Assembly: GCF_000730385.1 (NCBI RefSeq)
Contig: NZ_CP008849.1
Span: 744,001 to 808,000 of the forward strand
Direction of reading: 5' to 3'
Length of the DNA: 64,000 nt
From: Alteromonas australica
GTDB taxonomy: Bacteria; Pseudomonadota; Gammaproteobacteria; Enterobacterales; Alteromonadaceae
Each line of letters begins with the position of its first letter. The stretch's first letter is position 1. Below the pieces are notes generated by a model that was not told the DNA's origin, searched no databases, and was given only the letters and a program-made list of their open reading frames with translations. Position numbers and translations under genes: made by a program. This document shows, piece by piece, positions 1 through 9,143 of the stretch.

Positions 1-65
1 TACCTAAAAATCACTATTTGAAACTCACATTTAAGAAAGAGTTTAGTTCGATAAGGGAACGCATA

Positions 66-1289
66 ATGAAAAATCAAAAGAGGTTCACACTGGCGTTAGT
101 CAGTACAGCGGTATTGTCATCGTTGAGTGTTTCAGCGATGGCTGATGAAGATTGGTACGACATACTTAGCAATTCCAAAGCATGGGCAGACTTAAACTTG
201 CGCTATGAAGGTGTTGATCAAGATAATGCCTTAGACGATGCCAGCGCGTTAACACTAAGGACACGCTTGGGCTTTCAAACAGGCAGTTTAAATGGGTTTT
301 CATTTACTGCAGAAGTAGAAGACAGCCGAATTGTTATGGGGCAGGGCGATTATACTGTGGGACCTACAGGCTATAATGTAGGCGAGTATTCGGTGATTGC
401 AGACCCTGAAACCACCGAAGTAGATCAAGCATTTCTACAATACAAGACTGAAGGTTTGACCTTAAAAGCAGGCCGCCAAGTTATCGCATTGGACAATCAT
501 AGATTCATCGGCCATGTGGGCTGGCGTCAAGACCGTCAAACGTTTGATGGCGTAAGCGCGAAATACGTAGTCAGTGAGAACGTGGATGTATTTTATGCTT
601 ACCTCAATCAACGTAATCGTATCTTTGCAGAAGCTGCAGATTTTGATTCTAAAGATCACCTGATCAACGCTAATTTCAAAACTGAAATGGGTAAGTTCAC
701 CGCTTATGCGTACCTGTTAGAAGTTGATAATGATACCGCCAATGGCTTAGATACCTATGGTATTCGCTATAGCGGTAGCTATAAAACACAGAGCGTAGGC
801 TGGGGATACGGCGCTGAATACGCTTCCCAAACGAGTGAGTCAGGGTCTGGCGATACTGCCACCGAATACGATGCTAACTATTTGAATGCGTACTTAGCGG
901 CAACGGTTTCAGGTATTACAGCGAAAATTGACCACGAAGTGTTAGGCAGTGACGACGGTGCTTACGGTTTCTCTACCCCTCTTGCGACTTTGCACAAATT
1001 TAATGGCTGGACCGATCAGTTTCTTGCCACTCCAGCGCAAGGTTTAGTCGACACAACATTCTCTTTAAGTGGGAAGTTGGGTAAAGGTAAATGGTTATTG
1101 TCTTATCATAACTTTAGCGCAGATGAGAGTACCGAAGGTGTTGACGACTTAGGTAGTGAAGTGAACGTGCAATATACTGGGAAGCTGATGGAACGTTTCA
1201 ATTTTGGTATTAAATATGGTCATTACATGGCTGAAGATATCAAAGTAGATGCGGATAAATTCTGGGTCTGGGTGGGGACAAAGTTCTAA
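66..1289 (+). CDS. outer-membrane beta-barrel porin, alginate-export/OprD-like
   Basis: A 407-residue protein with a signal peptide (MKNQKRF, then a hydrophobic stretch ending SVSAMA before DEDWYD). The rest alternates short polar and aromatic segments and ends in VWVGTKF, a terminal Phe typical of barrels inserted by the Bam machinery. It is probably a passive channel in the outer membrane. The N-terminal motif WADLNLRYEGVDQ and the central GRQVIALDNHRFIG segment resemble porins annotated as alginate-export or OprD-like, but the substrate cannot be read from sequence. The frame stays open to position 18; I chose ATG 66 because AAGGGA at 54-59 sits just upstream and the signal peptide begins there. 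mobA begins four bases after the stop. Confidence 0.75.
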   Translation: MKNQKRFTLALVSTAVLSSLSVSAMADEDWYDILSNSKAWADLNLRYEGVDQDNALDDASALTLRTRLGFQTGSLNGFSFTAEVEDSRIVMGQGDYTVGPTGYNVGEYSVIADPETTEVDQAFLQYKTEGLTLKAGRQVIALDNHRFIGHVGWRQDRQTFDGVSAKYVVSENVDVFYAYLNQRNRIFAEAADFDSKDHLINANFKTEMGKFTAYAYLLEVDNDTANGLDTYGIRYSGSYKTQSVGWGYGAEYASQTSESGSGDTATEYDANYLNAYLAATVSGITAKIDHEVLGSDDGAYGFSTPLATLHKFNGWTDQFLATPAQGLVDTTFSLSGKLGKGKWLLSYHNFSADESTEGVDDLGSEVNVQYTGKLMERFNFGIKYGHYMAEDIKVDADKFWVWVGTKF

Positions 1290-1293
1290 GCCT

Positions 1294-1902
1294 ATGCCGA
1301 GGATGACGTTACCACAAAATGTGCTTTTGTTTCTTCTCTGCGGCGGCCAGTCACGTCGTATGGGAAGAGACAAAGGCTCATTGTTGTTTCAAGGAACTAG
1401 CTTTGAGCAACGTACCAAGCGAATTGCCCTTGACGCCGGTGTTACTGATGTTTGCACTGTGGGAGGCAAGGGTAAAGATATTGTCGATTGTATTCCTCAT
1501 CGAGGGCCGGCAGCGGCCACGATTTTTGCCATGAATGAGGCAAAAGAAAACATCCTTAATCAGGCACATGCGCTGGTTCTTTTACCGGTAGATATGCCGA
1601 TGTTAAGTGCGGTGTTACTGCACCAGCTTATTGGGTTGAGTTTATCTCAGCAAACAAGCTGTTATTACAATAGAGACTGGTTTCCATTGGTTATCTACAA
1701 ACCCGTTGATTACCTCGAAGAACTTAATAAGTTAATCACCGACTCACCGATGCCTTCAATGAAAGCGCTTGCCAACGTGTGTCACGCACAATCGGTTCCC
1801 CTTTCTTCGCGTTTGCACTTAGCATTACTCAACGTCAATACGCCACACGACTTTTCACAGTTGCAATCACTAACCCAACGTAGCCAAACGCAGATTTCTT
1901 AA
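1294..1902 (+). CDS. mobA: molybdenum cofactor guanylyltransferase
   Basis: A cytoplasmic enzyme that transfers GMP from GTP to molybdopterin to make the guanine-dinucleotide form of the molybdenum cofactor. The nucleotide-binding signature LCGGQSRRMGRDKG lies near the N terminus and LLPVDMPMLS, carrying the metal-binding Asp, about 90 residues on. At about 202 residues it matches MobA. The start is uncertain: ATG 1294 and ATG 1303 both lack a good ribosome-binding site, and starting further upstream would overlap the porin. It lies near dsbA and srkA, as in the E. coli mobA-yihD-srkA-dsbA region. Its end overlaps the convergent HD-domain gene by four bases. Confidence 0.87.
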   Translation: MPRMTLPQNVLLFLLCGGQSRRMGRDKGSLLFQGTSFEQRTKRIALDAGVTDVCTVGGKGKDIVDCIPHRGPAAATIFAMNEAKENILNQAHALVLLPVDMPMLSAVLLHQLIGLSLSQQTSCYYNRDWFPLVIYKPVDYLEELNKLITDSPMPSMKALANVCHAQSVPLSSRLHLALLNVNTPHDFSQLQSLTQRSQTQIS

Positions 1903-2492
1903 GGCAGAAGCCACCCCTTTTTTACGGCATTATCCAACTGTGTATTAACGTAATCCCATAAGCTTGGTGCACAGGTAATAAGGTGTTTGTTTCTTTGTGC
2001 AATTTTCTCCCGTGTCACCCCATGCTTTTTCCAACTGCCCCCTTGATTTTGCATGTTTTGAAACACAGGCAACACTCTATCCATCGCTTTTGCAAATTCA
2101 GCGTCAGGCGTTTCTGCCTCTTCAAACTCTAGCCATAATGCCAGCAGCTCCTGATTTAAAGGCGCAGGAAGCAAACCAAAGATTCGTTTAGCGGCTGCCA
2201 GTTCTTTTTCTGCTTGGGCTTCATGTTCGGCTGCTTCTTGAAAGGCAAACAAATCTCCGGCATCAATTTCTACTACGTCATGTATAAGAATCATTCGAAC
2301 AACGCGGCTAATATCAATCGGTTGTGCAGCAAAGGGAGCAAGCGTCGTTGCCATTAAAGCAACATGCCAGCTATGCTCCGCAGAATTTTCTTGCCTATCG
2401 TTATCAAGGGGGAGGGTAATTTGCCGCTTTACTGCTTTTAATTTATCTAATTCGGTTATAAATTCGCTAAATTGGGCTGGAGTTAATGTCAT
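1899..2492 (-). CDS. HD-domain hydrolase, YfbR/HDDC2-like 5'-nucleotidase
   Basis: A 197-residue soluble protein of the HD phosphohydrolase superfamily. The metal-binding pattern is visible: ENSAEHSWHVALMA supplies the first His residues, IHDVVEIDAGD the HD pair, and a later Asp lies in AKAMDRVLPVFQN. Members act as 5'-deoxynucleotidases or related phosphohydrolases; the substrate here is not determined. I start at ATG 2492 (MTLTPAQF, preceded by GGAA) rather than 2552, because the longer version would run through the dsbA terminator hairpin at 2516-2539. The gene is convergent with mobA and overlaps its stop by four bases. Confidence 0.8.
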   Translation of the reverse strand: MTLTPAQFSEFITELDKLKAVKRQITLPLDNDRQENSAEHSWHVALMATTLAPFAAQPIDISRVVRMILIHDVVEIDAGDLFAFQEAAEHEAQAEKELAAAKRIFGLLPAPLNQELLALWLEFEEAETPDAEFAKAMDRVLPVFQNMQNQGGSWKKHGVTREKIAQRNKHLITCAPSLWDYVNTQLDNAVKKGWLLP

Positions 2493-2510
2493 AAAGATTC
2501 CAATGCTAAT

Positions 2511-2539
2511 CAAAAAAGGCCGATAAGAGTATCGGCCTT
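2511..2539 (-). terminator. Rho-independent terminator of dsbA
   Basis: A ten-base-pair stem pairs 2516-2525 with 2530-2539 around an AGAG loop. On the minus strand it is followed by TTTTTTG. It lies 20 bases after the dsbA stop and before the HD-domain gene. Confidence 0.85.
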
Positions 2540-2558
2540 CAAAATAACTCAATGTATT

Positions 2559-3191
2559 TTACTTTTGCTTAGATAACCAACCAATAAGGTCGGAAATATC
2601 GTCAAGAGACATGTCTGAGGTAAAGGTGGGTTGATACTTGCCGTTTACAATAAAGCTAGGCACACCTTTTATGTAATTTCTATTTTTATCAATTTCTTGC
2701 TGGTTTTTGCGCATCATACTGTTCACGCCAAAACTATTGGCGAGTTTATCAAACTCAGCGCCGTCAACACCATTAACAACAAAGATATTACGTAAGTCTT
2801 TTAGACCAGTAACAGATGCACGTTGTTTGTGAATATAGTTGAAAATAGCAGTGTTAAGCGCGTCTTCTTGCTTCATTGCGCGGGCAATGAGCATTGCCTT
2901 TGTTGCATCGTTTTGTACATCAGGGCCAGTGAAGCCCATAAAGTTAACGTGGACTTTGTTAAATTTGACGTTGTCGCCCATTTTAGTTTTGATGTCTTTT
3001 ATCACTGGCTCAAACTGAAAGCAATGTGGGCACCAAAAAGAGAAAAACTCTGTAATCACAGGCTTGCTGGTGGCGTCTTCATCAAGCACCTTATAGTGAG
3101 TGCCTTCTTTCCATTTTACGTCACTATCTTGTGCACACGCGGTAAGCGGGATAAGTAACGCCATAATAAACAGTACTGCAAACTTTTTCAT
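2559..3191 (-). CDS. dsbA: thiol:disulfide interchange protein DsbA
   Basis: The periplasmic oxidase that introduces disulfide bonds into exported proteins. It has a thioredoxin fold with active site FWCPHCFQFEP at about residues 52-62 and the cis-Pro loop IKGVPSFIVNG near residue 172. At 210 residues it is of normal length. The start is ATG 3191 (MKKFAVLF), giving a proper signal peptide. The peptide ends LIPLTACAQDS, so LTAC could be a lipobox with Cys19 as lipid anchor, although cleavage after ACA by signal peptidase I is equally possible. srkA lies upstream on the same strand, as in enterobacteria. Confidence 0.92.
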   Translation of the reverse strand: MKKFAVLFIMALLIPLTACAQDSDVKWKEGTHYKVLDEDATSKPVITEFFSFWCPHCFQFEPVIKDIKTKMGDNVKFNKVHVNFMGFTGPDVQNDATKAMLIARAMKQEDALNTAIFNYIHKQRASVTGLKDLRNIFVVNGVDGAEFDKLANSFGVNSMMRKNQQEIDKNRNYIKGVPSFIVNGKYQPTFTSDMSLDDISDLIGWLSKQK

Positions 3192-3355
3192 TGGAGTAAG
3201 TCCTTCGATGAGATTTTTTATTGTTACGATGAAGGTTAACACAAGCCTTTACAAGGCACTAGCGTACGCGACCATCTGGGTATTTTATGCAACGAATGGC
3301 CTGAGTATGCTCTTGTACTGAACCTGTAAGCGGCTTCATCGTTTGCTTGTCAGCG

Positions 3356-4327
3356 CTAAAACCCTAATTTAAGTGGGGGCTCTTGCATGGCAGACATTTG
3401 CTCTTTTAACGCAAGAATTTGACCTTCCCAGTATTTGTCGTCGGCAAACCAAGGAAAGGCACGTGGGAACGCGGGGTCCTCCCAGCGTCGCGAAAGCCAT
3501 GCCATATAATGAACCATACGCATGGCCCGTAACGGTTCGATAAGCGCCAGTTGGCTGTTATCAAATTCATTAAATTCTTCGTAAGCTTCCACCAGTGTGT
3601 CTAGCTGCAGCAATTGTTGTTGTCTGTCGCCACTTAGCATCATCCATAAGTCTTGAATCGCGGGACCCATTCGGCAATCATCCAAGTCAACAAAAGTGGG
3701 GCCATCACGCCATAGAATATTACCGGGATGACAATCTCCATGCAGGCGAATAACGCCCTGACTTTTATAGTTAGCAGATGCTTTTTCAATGACCGGATTT
3801 AAAATGGCAAAAAATGCCGTCTTTAAATGGTCGGGTAACAATTGGCTATTTTCCAGTATCCGCTTTGGCTCATCTAAGTAGCTCTGGGTGTCAATGGCTG
3901 GGCGATCCGCAAACGGCTTTGCTTGTGCTACTCGGTGAATGCGCCCAATGAACCTGCCCATCCATTCAAGCTGGTCAAGGTTATCATTTTCAAATTGTCG
4001 CCCGCCCACTGATGGAAACAAAGTAAAGCGATAGTCTCCATGGTGATGCAGTGTCTCACCATTGATAAGAAGGGGAGCCGCTATGGGAATCTCATTTTCA
4101 GCTAACTCAAGGGCAAAAGCATGCTCCTCTTCAATCTGTGTGTCGGTCCACCGCCCGGGCCGATAAAACTTCACCACGTAACGCTGATTGTCCTCGGCCT
4201 GGAACTGATAAACCCGATTCTCATAACTATTAAGCGCCAACAGGCCGCTTTGTAAAAAAATGCCCTGGTCTTCCAGGGCATCTAAAATGGTATCTGGATT
4301 TAAACCAGAAAATGAAAAGTCTGTCAT
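3356..4327 (-). CDS. srkA: stress response kinase A (YihE/SrkA)
   Basis: A cytoplasmic Ser/Thr protein kinase of the aminoglycoside-phosphotransferase fold, linked in E. coli to survival under envelope and oxidative stress. Visible motifs are YVVKFYRPGRW (the ATP-anchoring Lys), RLHGDCHPGNILW (catalytic loop with Asp and Asn) and FVDLDDCRMGP (metal-binding Asp). At 323 residues it matches the family. The start ATG overlaps the ccoG stop by four bases, implying translational coupling. It lies upstream of dsbA, the conserved neighbour in enterobacteria. Confidence 0.92.
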   Translation of the reverse strand: MTDFSFSGLNPDTILDALEDQGIFLQSGLLALNSYENRVYQFQAEDNQRYVVKFYRPGRWTDTQIEEEHAFALELAENEIPIAAPLLINGETLHHHGDYRFTLFPSVGGRQFENDNLDQLEWMGRFIGRIHRVAQAKPFADRPAIDTQSYLDEPKRILENSQLLPDHLKTAFFAILNPVIEKASANYKSQGVIRLHGDCHPGNILWRDGPTFVDLDDCRMGPAIQDLWMMLSGDRQQQLLQLDTLVEAYEEFNEFDNSQLALIEPLRAMRMVHYMAWLSRRWEDPAFPRAFPWFADDKYWEGQILALKEQMSAMQEPPLKLGF

Positions 4328-5757
4328 CGATATATAAATTTCGTTGGTTCGTTGACTGTGACCACGTCACCGTCAATGGTGGTGGTTTGTACAGTAAACA
4401 TGATTTCTGTTACCACATCTTCCAGATTATACGGGTCTGTTGCAACCGATATCGGCGTACTAAATACTTCGCCCCCTTTTACCGTGACCTCCTGTTCGCC
4501 ATAAAAGCGATATTCAGGTAAACCCTCCACACTAATAGTATAAGTTTGGGTGGTTTGGGATTTATTGAGTACCTTGATGGTATAGACATTTTCAATCAAG
4601 CCGTCGTTTGTTTCTCTGTATAAAGCGTTTCTATCTCGAATGATATCCACGGCGAGAGGAATTCGAGTGACAATATCGGCAATCAACAGCCCCACCATGA
4701 TGAGCAGAACAATAAAGTAACCGATAAGTTTGGGGCGGATAATATGCGTTGTACCGCCAGAAAGTCGCTCCTCAGACGTAAAGCTAATCAGTCCTTTGGG
4801 GTAACCCATTTTATCCATTACACCATTACAGGCATCGATACAGGCACCACAGTTAATGCATTCGTATTGTAAGCCATTGCGGATATCAATCCCTGTAGGA
4901 CAAACCTGAACACACAGGTTACAGTCGATACAGTCGCCCAGCCCTTTTTCCTGAACCTGTTCGTGACTGAGCTTACGCGGTCGGGGCCCGCGCTGCTCGC
5001 CTCGATGGGCATCGTAAGATACAGTAAATGTATCTTTGTCGAACATAGCAGACTGAAAGCGGGCATAAGGACAAATGTGCGTACACATGATTTCTCGCAT
5101 GTAGCCTGCGTTTGCGTAGGTACAAACCGCAAAAAACAACACCGAGAATGCTGCCCAAGAGCTGGTACTGAAAGTGAAAAAGTTAATGAACAGAGCGCCA
5201 ATAGGCGTGAAGTAACCCACAAAGGTTAATGCGGTTAACAGCGCCACAGCCACCCATGCGGTGTGTTTCAACGTTTTACGGATAAACTTGTCTGCATCCA
5301 TAGGGCGCGCATCTAACTTAATTCGTTTATTGCGAGGCCCCTCTATTTTTTCTTCAAACCACGTATAAATATAAACCCAAGTGGTTTGAGGGCACATAAA
5401 ACCACACCACACTCGCCCAGCAAATGTGGTGACAAAAAACAACGCAAACGCCGAGACGATAAAGATGTAGGCCAGCAGAGTTAAGTCTTGAGGCCAAAGT
5501 GTCAGCCCAAATATAGTAAATCGTTGTTCAACAATATCCAATAATACGGCTTGCTTGCCATTGTATTGAATCCAAGGGATCACGGCGAACAACGCAAGGA
5601 AAATAAGCCCAAAAAACCGACGAAAGGTTTCTAACGGGCCCTGTACGGCACGAACATAAATTCGGCTTCTACTGTCATGGCGTTTGCCACCATCGCCAGA
5701 GGATGGCTTGTGTACCTTAACAGGGGTAACATTTTTTACAGGAATCTGCTCATTCAT
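4324..5757 (-). CDS. ccoG: cytochrome c oxidase accessory protein CcoG (RdxA/FixG)
   Basis: A membrane protein involved in copper delivery and assembly of cbb3-type cytochrome oxidase. After a basic N terminus come several membrane segments (around residues 46-66, 85-110, 160-180, 190-215 and 340-362). Two ferredoxin-like clusters follow the pattern CIDCNLCVQVCPTG and CINCGACIDACNG, and the C-terminal part is the Ig-like FixG domain. Conserved PQTTWVYIYTWFEEK is present. The 477-residue length is typical. No cco oxidase genes are adjacent; the downstream partner is srkA. A candidate FNR-type site lies at 5825-5838, consistent with low-oxygen induction. Confidence 0.93.
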   Translation of the reverse strand: MNEQIPVKNVTPVKVHKPSSGDGGKRHDSRSRIYVRAVQGPLETFRRFFGLIFLALFAVIPWIQYNGKQAVLLDIVEQRFTIFGLTLWPQDLTLLAYIFIVSAFALFFVTTFAGRVWCGFMCPQTTWVYIYTWFEEKIEGPRNKRIKLDARPMDADKFIRKTLKHTAWVAVALLTALTFVGYFTPIGALFINFFTFSTSSWAAFSVLFFAVCTYANAGYMREIMCTHICPYARFQSAMFDKDTFTVSYDAHRGEQRGPRPRKLSHEQVQEKGLGDCIDCNLCVQVCPTGIDIRNGLQYECINCGACIDACNGVMDKMGYPKGLISFTSEERLSGGTTHIIRPKLIGYFIVLLIMVGLLIADIVTRIPLAVDIIRDRNALYRETNDGLIENVYTIKVLNKSQTTQTYTISVEGLPEYRFYGEQEVTVKGGEVFSTPISVATDPYNLEDVVTEIMFTVQTTTIDGDVVTVNEPTKFIYR

Positions 5758-5824
5758 AAGGGGACCTTAGCCGACTTCACAATGCTGCTAGGAGGCAGTA
5801 TAACAGCCAAAATAATTGACCGTT

Positions 5825-5838
5825 TTAATGTAGATCAA
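5825..5838 (-). promoter_or_regulatory. candidate FNR/Anr box upstream of ccoG
   Basis: On the minus strand this reads TTGATCTACATTAA, which matches the FNR consensus TTGAT-N4-ATCAA except for one base in the second half-site. It lies 68-81 bases upstream of the ccoG start, a position compatible with activation. Regulation of cbb3 assembly genes by FNR-type proteins is established in other proteobacteria; here it is inferred. Confidence 0.6.
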
Positions 5839-6037
5839 TGATGGCATGAATGATCGCTTTTTTACATGTTTCAGTCAATACTGAAAGTTCAGAAATATTG
5901 TGTAATAGCAGTTCAGCGCTAAAACATGCCACGCATTTATCCTCGTATTTCCTTATACCTAGGTATATTTGAAGGTAGCTTGTCTAGGCATAAATCGAGA
6001 TACACTAAGGTATTCTTTTCTATTATGGGCATTTTTA

Positions 6038-6400
6038 ATGCGACGATTCATGGTGCTTTTAGCTGAGATTGGGTTAATTATACTGATTGTTCGTTCGCCT
6101 TTCGCGCAGCATTTTCTTAACGAAGTGCAATACAATCTTGCCGATACCTTTTACGCCTTAGAAAGGTTGCCGCAACAGCGCCTATTGCAAAATCTAAGAG
6201 AGGATATTGAAAATGAAATGCCTCATTTAAAACCCTACCAACGTGAATACCTACATAGCATCACACTAGATAGTGTGCACTTATCCCATTTTTATCGTGC
6301 GTATTGTGCGCATAACGAGATTAATCCGAATTTTTTCGGCCGAGACAGGGTCACCCTGTGTACCAAGGTGGCAGGAGCGGGTTTGGTATCAGGGACTTAG
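6038..6400 (+). CDS. hypothetical protein with N-terminal membrane segment
   Basis: I do not recognise this protein. From ATG 6038 it is 120 residues: a hydrophobic stretch (VLLAEIGLIILIV) that may anchor it in the inner membrane, then a charged helical region, then two Cys residues in RAYCAHNEI and VTLCTKVAG. The frame extends to a TTG at 5969, but that start has no convincing ribosome-binding site and is immediately preceded by a perfect 14-base palindrome (TATACCTAGGTATA, 5954-5967). It lies between ccoG and the DUF3016 gene without clear operon links. It is probably real because the frame is long and hydrophobic at the right place. Confidence 0.5.
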   Translation: MRRFMVLLAEIGLIILIVRSPFAQHFLNEVQYNLADTFYALERLPQQRLLQNLREDIENEMPHLKPYQREYLHSITLDSVHLSHFYRAYCAHNEINPNFFGRDRVTLCTKVAGAGLVSGT

Positions 6401-6533
6401 CGCATTTGCCTGCAAGCCATGGTAAAGGTGAGGTTTATACTGTTAGTTTCATTTTGTGTTTATTTTGTTCATTTATCATTCAGGTTAGTTTGCTATAGTG
6501 GCAAGGAAAGGTAAATATTTGAGGAGCAACAAG

Positions 6534-7079
6534 ATGTCAGCGACAATTCGAAATGCCGTCACTAAAATGGGACTCGTTGTTACTGCTGCAACACTTTTCG
6601 CAGGGGCTGCAACGAGTCAAGCTGCTGAGGTGAAAGTAGAGTGGGTAGAGCCTACAAAATATGTAGATGTTAAGCCAAGTAACGAGCCTCGTAAGCGGTT
6701 TAGAGAGCGCACACTGGAGCAACTCGAAACCTTTATGCTTGAGCTGGGCGAAAAACTCCCAAGTGAACAAAGCCTAACGCTGAAAGTGACCAACCTGGAT
6801 CTTGCTGGGCATGTTTGGCCTGCAAGTTTCGCCGGTTTTGGTAATAGTATGACTGACGTTCGTATTATTCGAAGTTTAGATATCCCGCGGATGACAGTGT
6901 CGTATACATTGACTGAAAATGATCGCATTGTTCAGCAAGGTGAAGACATTAAAATTAAAGACATGGCGTTTATGGATTCTCGGGTACGTCCGTTGAATCG
7001 TGACACGCTAGTGTATGAGAAAGCCATGATTGAAGATTGGTTTGACGATACATTCTCTAAAAGCTTCGCCAGCAACTAA
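6534..7079 (+). CDS. DUF3016-type exported protein
   Basis: A 181-residue protein with a clear signal peptide (hydrophobic VVTAATLFAGAATSQA before AEVKVEWVEP), so probably periplasmic. The body, with VEPTKYVDVKPSNEP, LTLKVTNLDLAGHVWP and DVRIIRSLDIPRM, resembles the DUF3016 family of unknown function that is common in marine gammaproteobacteria. I start at ATG 6534 because GAGGAG at 6521-6526 is ideally placed; an upstream in-frame GTG would put the signal peptide too far in. The gene stands alone and ends at a strong bidirectional terminator. Confidence 0.8.
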   Translation: MSATIRNAVTKMGLVVTAATLFAGAATSQAAEVKVEWVEPTKYVDVKPSNEPRKRFRERTLEQLETFMLELGEKLPSEQSLTLKVTNLDLAGHVWPASFAGFGNSMTDVRIIRSLDIPRMTVSYTLTENDRIVQQGEDIKIKDMAFMDSRVRPLNRDTLVYEKAMIEDWFDDTFSKSFASN

Positions 7080-7109
7080 TGCTTTGTACACCGAATGTGA
7101 ACGTTTAAA

Positions 7110-7137
7110 AAAATGCCGCTTTAATAAGCGGCATTTT
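7110..7137. terminator. bidirectional Rho-independent terminator
   Basis: A 12-base-pair stem pairs 7110-7121 (AAAATGCCGCTT) with 7126-7137 around a TAAT loop. T-rich flanks on both sides let it serve the DUF3016 gene and the convergent acyl-CoA dehydrogenase gene. Confidence 0.87.
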
Positions 7138-7154
7138 GCTTTTGCACTTCGCAA

Positions 7155-8915
7155 TTATAAATAATCGAATTCGCTGGCGGCTATCGCAAGGGTACTCTCT
7201 GCGCCCGCTGAATAGGCCACTTTATGGGCGTCTCTACGTGGCAAAATGCGATCAATATAGAAATCACGAGTTTTTTGCTTAGCGGTAGCTATTACCGTGT
7301 TATCCGATTGTGCGGCTGTGTCTGCCATACTGAACCAAAGCACGCCGATAAGTGAGTAGGCCGTATAGGCTAAATAATCACAGGCGGCAGAGGCCGCGGT
7401 TGTGGCATCCATACCTAGGCAGTCTGCTGATGAAGCACGCCAGTCGTCAAGTAGACCTTGAGCAAGGGCTTTATTGTCGTTATCTGTCATGGCCTCAACC
7501 AATTCATTAAACGCCTGATAGGTCGCGTTTAGCATATCGCCGCCATCACGGGTCAGTTTACGACCAATAAGATCTAACGCTTGGATACCATTGGTTCCTT
7601 CATACAACATAGCAATGCGCACATCGCGCATTAACTGTTCCATGCCCCACTCGCGAATGAAGCCATGGCCGCCGAAAACTTGCACGCCTAAGCTGGTGGT
7701 TTCCAGTCCCATGTCTGTCATATAGGCTTTGCAAATAGGTGTTAAAAACTGAAGCACTTTATCCGCATGTACTTTCTCTTCTTCTGTACCCAGTTTTTCG
7801 ATGTCCATAAATTTGGCATAAAAAAGCGAAAGCGCGCGGGCACCTTCAATTTGTGACTTCTGGGTAAGCAGCATACGAGCTACATCAGGTTGAAACACAA
7901 TAGGGTCAGCTTTACCGTCAGGGTTTTGAACCCCTTGCGGCGCACGGGACTGAACACGTTCTCTGGCATACGTCAGTGCGCCTTGGTATGAGGCTTCAGC
8001 GGCACCTAAACCTTGAAGTCCAACTTGGAATCTCGCATCGTTCATCATGGTGAACATGCATGCTAACCCCTTGTTTTCCTCACCAACTAACCAGCCTGTA
8101 GCTTCGTCAAAGTTCATAACACAGGTTGGACTGGCTTTAATACCCATCTTATGTTCAATACTGCCCACCGACACCTGATTTGCTTCGCCAGGTTCATTGT
8201 TGTCATCTAATAAGAACTTCGGCACCAAGAAAAGGCTGATACCTTTTACGCCTTTTGGTGCGTCAGGTAAACGTGCCAGGACTAAATGGACAATATTGCT
8301 ACTCCAATCTTGATCACCAGCGGTAATAAAAATTTTATTGCCGGTTATTTTGTAGCTACCGTCATCTTGAGGTTCGGCTTTTGTATTGAGTAAGCTTAAG
8401 TCTGTCCCTGCATGAGGTTCAGTGAGGTTCATGGTACCTGTCCATTCACCACTGATCAGCTTCGCGAGATACTTGTTTTTCAGGTCGTCACTGGCATGCT
8501 TTGTAACGGCTAACACGGCGCTTTCCGTTAGCATGGTGGTAAGACGCCAGCTTAAATTGGCGGCATTAAGCATTTCATGTACGGGCACAGCCATGGTGTA
8601 GGGGAGGTCCTGACCATCGTAATCGGCACTGCCTAGCATGGCGTTCCAGCCATTTGCTACGTATTCTTGATAGGCATCAGCAAACCCTTTTGGTGTCGTC
8701 ACACTGCCGTTTTCTAAGTGACAGCCTTCTTCATCGCCCTCGCGGTTTAAAGGGGCTACAACATCGAGGGCAAACTTAGCGCCTTGGGCAATAATTTCAC
8801 TTGCCAATTCACTATCAAAATCTCCAATGCCGAGTTTCTGGTAGTGGGCATCTAGACCTAGCCAATCTTTTAATAGGAATTGAAAATCAGCGGTAGGGGC
8901 ATGGTACAGAGGCAT
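7155..8915 (-). CDS. acyl-CoA dehydrogenase
   Basis: A flavoenzyme that oxidises acyl-CoA to trans-2-enoyl-CoA in fatty-acid degradation. The FAD/substrate motif MNLTEPHAGTDLS is followed by KIFITAGDQD, and YEGTNGIQALDL contains the conserved Glu used as catalytic base. At 586 residues it belongs to the long acyl-CoA dehydrogenase subfamily with a C-terminal extension. I start at ATG 8915 (MPLYHAP), preceded by AAGGAG; an ATG six codons upstream would place that site inside the gene. It is monocistronic here. The chain-length preference is unknown. Confidence 0.92.
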   Translation of the reverse strand: MPLYHAPTADFQFLLKDWLGLDAHYQKLGIGDFDSELASEIIAQGAKFALDVVAPLNREGDEEGCHLENGSVTTPKGFADAYQEYVANGWNAMLGSADYDGQDLPYTMAVPVHEMLNAANLSWRLTTMLTESAVLAVTKHASDDLKNKYLAKLISGEWTGTMNLTEPHAGTDLSLLNTKAEPQDDGSYKITGNKIFITAGDQDWSSNIVHLVLARLPDAPKGVKGISLFLVPKFLLDDNNEPGEANQVSVGSIEHKMGIKASPTCVMNFDEATGWLVGEENKGLACMFTMMNDARFQVGLQGLGAAEASYQGALTYARERVQSRAPQGVQNPDGKADPIVFQPDVARMLLTQKSQIEGARALSLFYAKFMDIEKLGTEEEKVHADKVLQFLTPICKAYMTDMGLETTSLGVQVFGGHGFIREWGMEQLMRDVRIAMLYEGTNGIQALDLIGRKLTRDGGDMLNATYQAFNELVEAMTDNDNKALAQGLLDDWRASSADCLGMDATTAASAACDYLAYTAYSLIGVLWFSMADTAAQSDNTVIATAKQKTRDFYIDRILPRRDAHKVAYSAGAESTLAIAASEFDYL

Positions 8916-9143
8916 GTGTGACTCCTTTTTCAAACAGGTGTTTTAATTTTGCCTCATTATAGGCATAAAAAGCATAGTCAGAGTAGTCCGTTAAAGGAAA
9001 GTTAATAAAAAAATTATTCACAGACGAGAATATAAAGCCACATTTACACCCGAGATTGCATTGGCTTTTTCTGCCATGGCTGGCATCCTATGGGGTTAAA
9101 CTAGGTATTTGCCTCTAGCCTAAGAAACAGCGAGACACACTTA

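Noticed and set aside
5954..5967. Perfect 14-base palindrome TATACCTAGGTATA
   Set aside because: Short and AT-rich; only one copy and no clear promoter context, so chance cannot be excluded.
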